From DATMMS01 sp036824145 (GTDB lineage Bacteria; Chloroflexota; Dormibacteria; DASZGP01): a stretch of 19,043 nucleotides of DNA. Location of the stretch: contig DAITAT010000032.1 of assembly GCA_036824145.1 (NCBI GenBank), positions 1 through 19,043 on the forward strand, in the 5' to 3' direction. The notes under the pieces were generated by a model. That model saw only the letters and a list, made by a program, of their open reading frames with translations, did no database searches and was not told the origin of the DNA. Positions 14,937 to 19,043 of the stretch are shown here, one piece after another; the first letter of the stretch is position 1; each line of letters begins with the position of its first letter. Made by a program: the position numbers and the translations under genes.

Positions 14937-15352
14937 GAGGAAGGGCGGGCCTCCAGGACGGCCATCCTCACCGAGCCTTTGGCCAGCAGGCGCTCCCTAT
15001 CATCGCGGACCTCGACATCCCAGAGGTGCGTCGTGCGGCCCAGGTTCACGGGCACCGCGACGCCGGTCACCTTGCCACTGCCGATGGAGCGCAGGAAGCT
15101 GGTGTGGTTCTCGATGCCGGCGCATGTCAGACCCTGCTCGGCGATGTTGATGAAGGCGCCCATCGAAGCCAGCGATTCGACGATGGTGCAGTAGACCCCG
15201 CCGTGGACGATCCCGGCGGGCTGCAGGTGGCGCGCCTCGATCTCCACGGTGCCGACGACGCGGTTCTTGGTCGCACTCTCGATGACCAGGCCAATCGCGG
15301 CGGCGAAGTTGCCCGAATTGGCCTGGTTCAACTGCCCGGCCACTTCATCCAT
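14933..15352 (-). CDS. PaaI-like hotdog-fold thioesterase
   Basis: The 139-residue protein is a single hotdog-fold acyl-CoA thioesterase of the PaaI/4HBT group, hydrolysing a CoA thioester in the cytoplasm. The key motif is HGGVYCTIVESLA at 50-62, with His50-Gly51-Gly52 and an acidic residue, Glu59, in the place of the catalytic carboxylate of Arthrobacter-type 4-hydroxybenzoyl-CoA thioesterase. GKVTGVAVPVNLGRTTHLWDVEV fits the following strands. Length is standard for the family. Starting at ATG 15352, it has no Shine-Dalgarno but TAAGTT lies 7 nt upstream. Its stop overlaps the CapA-like start. Its association with two acyl-CoA ligases and a CocE hydrolase suggests acyl-CoA turnover, but the substrate is unknown. 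Confidence 0.88.
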   Translation of the reverse strand: MDEVAGQLNQANSGNFAAAIGLVIESATKNRVVGTVEIEARHLQPAGIVHGGVYCTIVESLASMGAFINIAEQGLTCAGIENHTSFLRSIGSGKVTGVAVPVNLGRTTHLWDVEVRDDRERLLAKGSVRMAVLEARPSS

Positions 15353-15358
15353 ATGCGC

Positions 15359-15365
15359 TAACTTA
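15359..15365. promoter_or_regulatory. Overlapping divergent -10 boxes for thioesterase and DDN-like genes
   Basis: TAACTTA holds TAACTT on the plus strand (15359-15364), 7 nt before GTG 15372, and TAAGTT on the minus strand (15365-15360), 7 nt before ATG 15352. Both fit TANNNT boxes of leaderless promoters, and only 19 bp separate the two start codons. Confidence 0.45.
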
Positions 15366-15371
15366 TCTCAC

Positions 15372-15854
15372 GTGCCGAGCCTGCCGAAGACCTTGACCGC
15401 GATCGCGGGCGCGACGATCGGCGCGGCGCTCGCCTATCCGCCCTCTCGCAAGCAGGTCATTCGAACCGCCCGCGCGGCTCTCGACGAGGTTCTTCTGCGC
15501 GTCGACAGCCCCTGGTCGCGGGATCTGCTCCTGGTCACCACCGAGGGACACCGCAGCCACCTGCCACGCACGTCGATCCTCTCGCGGGTCGAGTTCGATG
15601 GGGAGACCTTCGTGGTGCCCTGGAATCGCGACGCCGGCTGGCTGCGCAACGTCGCCTCCAACCCTGACGTGGTGGTTGACGACCGGGTCAAGGTCCGCCG
15701 CGCTCGCGCCGAGGTGGTCGACGGCGCCATCGCGGAGGCGGTGCGCGCCGCCTTCCTGGAGCGCTTCGTCCCCGAAGTGCTGCGAGGACGGCTTGCCGGC
15801 AAAGGCGGCCCGCTCGGCCCAGGCCTGCCCGCGGTGCGGCTGGTCAGCTCCTGA
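15372..15854 (+). CDS. Nitroreductase/deazaflavin(F420)-dependent oxidoreductase-like protein (DDN family)
   Basis: The 160-residue protein resembles the Ddn/PF04075 split-barrel family, which uses F420 or related flavins in Actinobacteria and Chloroflexota. The central part LLLVTTEGHRSHLPRTSIL (about 53-71) corresponds to the family pattern TxGRKSGxxRTxPL, and VVPWNRDAGWLRNVASNPDVVV to the segment VVASxGGxxxxPxWxxNLxANPxV. The Gly-Lys-Ser part is altered (GHRSH), so cofactor choice is uncertain; an FMN-type relative is possible. An N-terminal hydrophobic stretch (TLTAIAGATIGAALAYPP) may be a membrane anchor. The start at GTG 15372 is supported by the -10 box 7 nt upstream. It is followed after 22 nt by the lipid kinase gene. 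Confidence 0.6.
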   Translation: MPSLPKTLTAIAGATIGAALAYPPSRKQVIRTARAALDEVLLRVDSPWSRDLLLVTTEGHRSHLPRTSILSRVEFDGETFVVPWNRDAGWLRNVASNPDVVVDDRVKVRRARAEVVDGAIAEAVRAAFLERFVPEVLRGRLAGKGGPLGPGLPAVRLVSS

Positions 15855-15876
15855 CCACGGCCTCGGTCGGCGCGTC

Positions 15877-16770
15877 GTGAGACGCCTGCGGTTGATCGCC
15901 AACCCCGCCGCCCGCGGCGAGACCGGCGTCGCGGAGGCCGCTGCGAAGGCCGCTTCGGCGCACCCGGGGTGGGGGGTGGAAGTCGTCCACACCGAAGTTC
16001 GCGGCCACGGTGTGCTGCTGGCTGAGGAGGCCGCCCGCGAGGGCGTCGACCTGGTCGCGGCGGTGGGCGGCGACGGCACCGCCCGCGAGGTCGCGGCGGG
16101 CCTTTCGGGCAGCGACACGCCGATGCTGATCGTGCCCGCGGGCACCGGCAACAGCTCCTACCGGGAGCTCTTTGGGATGACCGACTGGACCGACCTCCTC
16201 GGCGCAGCCCTCGGCGGCGCGGCCGTCCGGTCGGTGGACCTCAACCGGATCGAGCCCACCGGCGAGCTGAGCCTGCTGGGGTTCAGTTGCGGCTGGTTCG
16301 CCCAGATCGTGGAGCTGGCTGCGGCCGACACCACCACCACCGGGGCCGCCAAGTACGCCGCCGCGGCGATCGCGACCGCGGCCGCGCCAACCAGCTTCGA
16401 CGCCCAGGTGGAGCTCGACGGCTCGGCCTTTGCCGGCGGCCGGCTGGGACTGGTGGCGGTTGGCGGCGCCCGCGTCCGCGGCGGTGACTTCCCGGTGCTG
16501 CCCCGGTCGATGTTGGACGACGGCCGCCTCGAGGTCCTGGCCGTCGACGCTGTCGATTCCGCCGGCTTCACCGAGCTGATCGAGAAGGTGATCCAGGGCC
16601 GCGACCTCGATGATGCGCGGGTTCATCGTGGCCAGGGCCAGGTGCTGCTGATTCGATCGGGGGCGGTGTTGCCTACCGAAGTCGATGGCGACCTCTGGGA
16701 TAAACACGCCGGCGAGACTCGAATCGAGGTTGTGCCAAGGGCCCTGAAAGTGGTCGTGGCACCGGACTGA
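15877..16770 (+). CDS. Diacylglycerol kinase family (DAGKc/YegS-like) lipid kinase
   Basis: The 297-residue protein has the DAGK catalytic-domain motifs NPAARGETG at 9-17, VGGDGTAREVAAGL at 63-76 (nucleotide-binding GGDGT) and VPAGTGN at 86-92. The C-terminal half ends with TEVDGDLWDKH, close to the EVDGE signature of DagK/YegS proteins. It likely phosphorylates diacylglycerol or a related lipid with ATP at the inner membrane, feeding phosphatidate recycling. Lgt makes glycerol-1-phosphate rather than diacylglycerol, so a direct link with the lgt gene of this window should not be assumed. GTG 15877 is chosen because the family homology starts at RLIANPAA; the upstream open frame overlaps the previous gene in another frame. 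It is probably co-transcribed with the DDN-like gene (22-nt gap). Confidence 0.88.
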   Translation: MRRLRLIANPAARGETGVAEAAAKAASAHPGWGVEVVHTEVRGHGVLLAEEAAREGVDLVAAVGGDGTAREVAAGLSGSDTPMLIVPAGTGNSSYRELFGMTDWTDLLGAALGGAAVRSVDLNRIEPTGELSLLGFSCGWFAQIVELAAADTTTTGAAKYAAAAIATAAAPTSFDAQVELDGSAFAGGRLGLVAVGGARVRGGDFPVLPRSMLDDGRLEVLAVDAVDSAGFTELIEKVIQGRDLDDARVHRGQGQVLLIRSGAVLPTEVDGDLWDKHAGETRIEVVPRALKVVVAPD

Positions 16771-16831
16771 CGGCTGCTTGCAACAGGTTTCAGGTCTGAC
16801 GCAAGACTGGCGAAGGGCCTGCGTTATATAG

Positions 16832-16936
16832 CCGCGGGGATTTCCGGCGGTGGGCAATGGGGAGCCCGGACGAGTCGCCGGGGAGCGGGGGGATACCCGC
16901 GCGATAGAGGGGGGCGGCCTTTCGTGTCGCCCCTCT
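16832..16936. other. Hairpin-rich convergent spacer, possible structured RNA or terminator cluster
   Basis: Between the lipid kinase and the PrpD-like gene, which converge, four stem-loops can be drawn in succession: 16832-16850 (CCGCGG/CCGGCGG, one bulge), 16865-16882 (CCCGG/CCGGG), 16885-16900 (GCGGG/CCCGC) and 16906-16936 (AGAGGGG/CCCCTCT plus an inner CG pair after a 2-nt bulge). The last is the strongest and is a reasonable bidirectional terminator. A TATATA at 16825-16830 precedes the cluster. I recognise no riboswitch class. No credible protein frame lies here. Confidence 0.35.
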
Positions 16937-16959
16937 CGCCAATTAAGGCGGCGGTTGCG

Positions 16960-18453
16960 TCAGGTGAGCTTCGCGCCCGCGACGGCGCCCGCCAAATGCC
17001 AGCTCTTGAGCTCGGTTGCGCTCATCGAATCGAAGCGGCCCGCAGCCGCCACGTAGGCCTCCGCGCCGGCGCCGGCCTGCGCCCGGTATTTGGCCTCGGC
17101 CAGCGCCAGCCGCGCCGCCACCGGCTCCTGGCAACAACCGCGCGCAGCATCGCGTTCGGCCTCAAGCATTCGGCCGTCACGCAGGCGAACTGTGACCCGG
17201 GCGCCAATGCGCTTGGCAGGGTTCTCAAATTCCGGGTCGCCCACGGCCTCGGCCAGGACCCGGTCGACAATCTCTGCCGACGCCCCCCGCGCCTGCAACC
17301 AGGCGCGGGCGCGCTCCCCCGCCAGGGCGATCGCCGCCCCCACCGGCGCGGCGGCCGCGAGCGCTGCGACCGTCAGGTCAGGGTCGTGACGGAGGCCTAC
17401 CCGGCCGGCCAGCTCCCAACGGCTCGACGATGCCAGCCGCTCACCATGGAGATCGTCAACATCAAGGCTCCCGGTTTCGAGTGCCGTGGCGAGGCTGTAG
17501 CCGACGCTGAAGCCCAGCGCCGGGAGCGGGCTCTCCGGACCATTGATGTAGGGCAAGCTCTCCGCCTCCATGGCGAGCGTGAAGACAGAGGCGGCCACCT
17601 CCACCGACTCGACCTCGCCGGCGTCGACCGGGGCCAGCGAGGCTGCCGCCTCAACCGCCGAGGTCAGGTAGGCGCACCCCGGGATCGCCTTGATCGACAG
17701 CGTCCTGAGGTGCCAGCGGCTGCCCCAGCCGGAGAACACCTCGGGCAGGGGAACGCTCGCCAATTGCTCCAGCAGCCCGCCGGGCGCCTCCATCAGGCCT
17801 TCCAGCCCCACGGCGCCCGCCCGCGCCATCTGGATGCAACGGGCGGCGTCCAGGGTCGGCGCCGCTGCCACCCAGAACTTGGCGTCGGTGGCCATGAACG
17901 CCGGCAGCATCACGCGCCGGGGCTGAGCCAGCGCCAGCGAAAGCGCCGCCGTCAGGCGCTCGGCGTCGAGGCCGAGCAGCAGACCACAGCCGACGACGGC
18001 CGCGGCGGCGTGGGTGTGGGTTGCGGTCTGGCCGCGGGCGGAGCCCAGGGTGACGGCCGCGGTCACCCGCGCCGCCACCTCGGCGGCGGCCACCTGCGCC
18101 ACCATCACCTCGGCCCCACCCGCGCCGGTCTCGGTGCCGACGATCATCGGCGGGATCGCACTGGCGTGACCGAGGTGGCCGGCAAAGGCGGTCTCATCGA
18201 AGTCGAGCGCCATCGTCAGCAGCGCCTGGCGGGCGGCGTCCCCAGGCCAGCCCGTCGCGCCCGAGATGGCGCCCGCCGGGAAGCCGGTGCGCCGCAGCCG
18301 ATCGCCTATAGGGTGCCGCATCGAGGCGTGGGCGGCCGCTCCCATCGACAGCAGTTGGGCGCGGGCGAGGTGACGGACGTCCGCGGGGATGTCGTCAAGC
18401 TTCAGCGAGGCTGCCCACTCGCACGCCTCGCGAAGGAGGGCGGTCTCAGCCAT
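16960..18453 (-). CDS. MmgE/PrpD family protein
   Basis: The 497-residue protein fits the MmgE/PrpD family, whose known members include 2-methylcitrate dehydratase, cis-aconitate decarboxylase and iminodisuccinate epimerase. Visible landmarks are MALDFDETAFAGHLGHASA at 81-99 (compare DFDDTH...HPGS of PrpD), GLDAERLTAALSLALAQPRR in the helical domain, EAPGGLLEQLA at 222-232 (like the family's GxxG..EG stretch) and KAIPGCAYLTSAVEAA at 255-270 (compare KPYPCCRYTH..ID). Several positions differ from classical PrpD, with no adjacent prpB or prpC, so methylcitrate activity is doubtful and only the family is called. The start ATG 18453 has no clear Shine-Dalgarno; CATGAT lies 5 nt upstream. It lies 32 nt after the AAA+ gene stop on the same strand. 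Confidence 0.8.
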   Translation of the reverse strand: MAETALLREACEWAASLKLDDIPADVRHLARAQLLSMGAAAHASMRHPIGDRLRRTGFPAGAISGATGWPGDAARQALLTMALDFDETAFAGHLGHASAIPPMIVGTETGAGGAEVMVAQVAAAEVAARVTAAVTLGSARGQTATHTHAAAAVVGCGLLLGLDAERLTAALSLALAQPRRVMLPAFMATDAKFWVAAAPTLDAARCIQMARAGAVGLEGLMEAPGGLLEQLASVPLPEVFSGWGSRWHLRTLSIKAIPGCAYLTSAVEAAASLAPVDAGEVESVEVAASVFTLAMEAESLPYINGPESPLPALGFSVGYSLATALETGSLDVDDLHGERLASSSRWELAGRVGLRHDPDLTVAALAAAAPVGAAIALAGERARAWLQARGASAEIVDRVLAEAVGDPEFENPAKRIGARVTVRLRDGRMLEAERDAARGCCQEPVAARLALAEAKYRAQAGAGAEAYVAAAGRFDSMSATELKSWHLAGAVAGAKLT

Positions 18454-18485
18454 GGCGAATCATGGTCGGCTACCGAGCCGGGCGG

Positions 18486-19043
18486 TTAGGACTCCGTCTT
18501 CTCCAGCAGGAAGTACGTGGAGCAGGCCCGGTCGAGCAGCTCCTTGCTGAGGCTGGCCGGCTGGCTCAGGTAGGCGGCGATCTCGCGTACGTGGGCCAGG
18601 ATGTCGCGGGGATGAACACCGCGTGGGGTGCGCTGCCGGTAGTACTTGCCGAGCACGTAGTAGGCGCTGGTGTCGCCGCCTTCGAGTCCCAGGCGCTCCG
18701 CCTCGCGCACGAAGATCTCGCGGAACTCCTCCGGAGTCGGGTCGGGGATGTTGATCTTGTAGCGAATGCGCCGCATGAAGGCCTCGTCGACCAGCTCCGA
18801 CGGCTCCAGGTTCGTCGAGAAGAAGATCATCATCCCGAAGGGCACTTCGATCTTCTTGCCGACGTTGGCCATGTTGAGGTAGTCGACGCCCTCTTCCAGG
18901 GGCACGATGAAGCGGTTGAGCAGCTTGCGCGGCGACACGTCCTGGCGGCCGAAGTCGTCGACCAGGAAAATCCCGCAGTTGGCCTTCATCTGCAGGCCGG
19001 CTTCGTAGAACTTGAACGCCGGCTGCCAGACCAGGTCGAGCAT
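18486..19043 (-). CDS. AAA+ ATPase, C-terminal part (5' end beyond right edge)
   Basis: An open frame enters from the right edge and ends at 18486; 185 residues are visible. The Met at the edge is probably internal, because Walker A and the N-terminal part of the AAA+ domain are missing. Visible elements are the Walker B-like GIFLVDDFG at 24-32, sensor 1 FFSTNLEP at 74-81, arginine-rich EAFMRRIRYKI at 87-97 (arginine finger region) and sensor 2-like HPRDIL at 144-149. VPLEEGVDYLNMANVGKKIEVPFG lies between. This resembles a group of uncharacterised bacterial AAA+ ATPases of roughly 450-500 residues, not the MoxR/RavA or Clp type. The function is unknown. The PrpD-like gene follows 32 nt downstream and may share its transcript. 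Confidence 0.8.
   Translation of the reverse strand: MLDLVWQPAFKFYEAGLQMKANCGIFLVDDFGRQDVSPRKLLNRFIVPLEEGVDYLNMANVGKKIEVPFGMMIFFSTNLEPSELVDEAFMRRIRYKINIPDPTPEEFREIFVREAERLGLEGGDTSAYYVLGKYYRQRTPRGVHPRDILAHVREIAAYLSQPASLSKELLDRACSTYFLLEKTES

Noticed and set aside
16850..17056. Possible riboswitch or small ORF in the kinase-PrpD spacer
   Set aside because: I compared it from memory with the cobalamin, TPP, ydaO (c-di-AMP), GEMM, glycine and ZTP classes and saw no consensus core. The short frame has no support. Only the hairpins are reported.
16924..18489. Long plus-strand open frame (521 codons) opposite the PrpD-like gene
   Set aside because: Arg/Gly/His-rich translation without motifs; the minus strand encodes a coherent MmgE/PrpD protein.
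1..19043. Mobile elements, CRISPR arrays, phage or defence systems
   Set aside because: No transposase, integrase, terminal repeats, direct-repeat arrays or known defence domains were seen on either strand.

Overview
The window is 19 kb of GC-rich bacterial chromosome with tightly packed genes. It has one tRNA and 16 protein genes, two of them cut by the window edges. I see no insertion sequences, phage genes, CRISPR arrays or rRNA. GC-rich codon use, a deazaflavin(F420)-type oxidoreductase-like gene, and several starts that look leaderless (a TANNNT box 6-7 nt before the start codon) suggest a terrabacterial lineage such as Actinomycetota, Chloroflexota or a related uncultivated soil phylum. 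The lineage is inference and cannot be fixed from this window.

Layout. Position 1-586 (minus) is the N-terminal part of a proline-rich single-pass membrane protein. It diverges from tRNA-Glu(CTC) at 722-798, which has a good sigma70-like promoter. metF (875-1783, minus) diverges from an acyl-CoA synthetase (1860-3374, plus). A minus-strand cluster follows in the order EamA-type transporter (start 6710), lgt (prolipoprotein diacylglyceryl transferase) and an amidase-signature hydrolase (ending 3426), joined by a 7-nt gap and a 1-nt TGATG overlap. Diverging from it is a plus-strand ABC operon for quaternary amine (glycine betaine/choline-type) uptake, 6889-10188. Its order is permease, ATPase, permease, lipoprotein binding protein; all three junctions are 4-nt overlaps, and it ends in a strong hairpin.

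The next minus-strand block reads hotdog thioesterase (15352), CapA-like phosphoesterase, fatty-acyl-CoA ligase and CocE/NonD hydrolase (ending 10275). The thioesterase and CapA-like genes overlap by 4 nt; the ligase has its own promoter-like sequence and a Shine-Dalgarno site. The thioesterase diverges, across only 19 bp, from a plus-strand pair: a DDN-like oxidoreductase and a diacylglycerol-kinase-family lipid kinase. A 189-bp convergent spacer rich in stem-loops follows, then a MmgE/PrpD-family protein and the C-terminal part of an AAA+ ATPase, both on the minus strand.

Themes. Most genes are housekeeping or catabolic: one-carbon metabolism, activation and hydrolysis of acyl compounds, compatible-solute uptake, lipoprotein maturation and lipid phosphorylation. 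Lgt would lipidate the ABC binding protein encoded next door, a functional link but not proof of co-regulation. I found no convincing new defence or mobile system. The most unusual signals are regulatory: the leaderless-type starts, the overlapping divergent -10 boxes at 15359-15365, a 16-bp palindrome at 6736-6751, and the hairpin cluster at 16832-16936.
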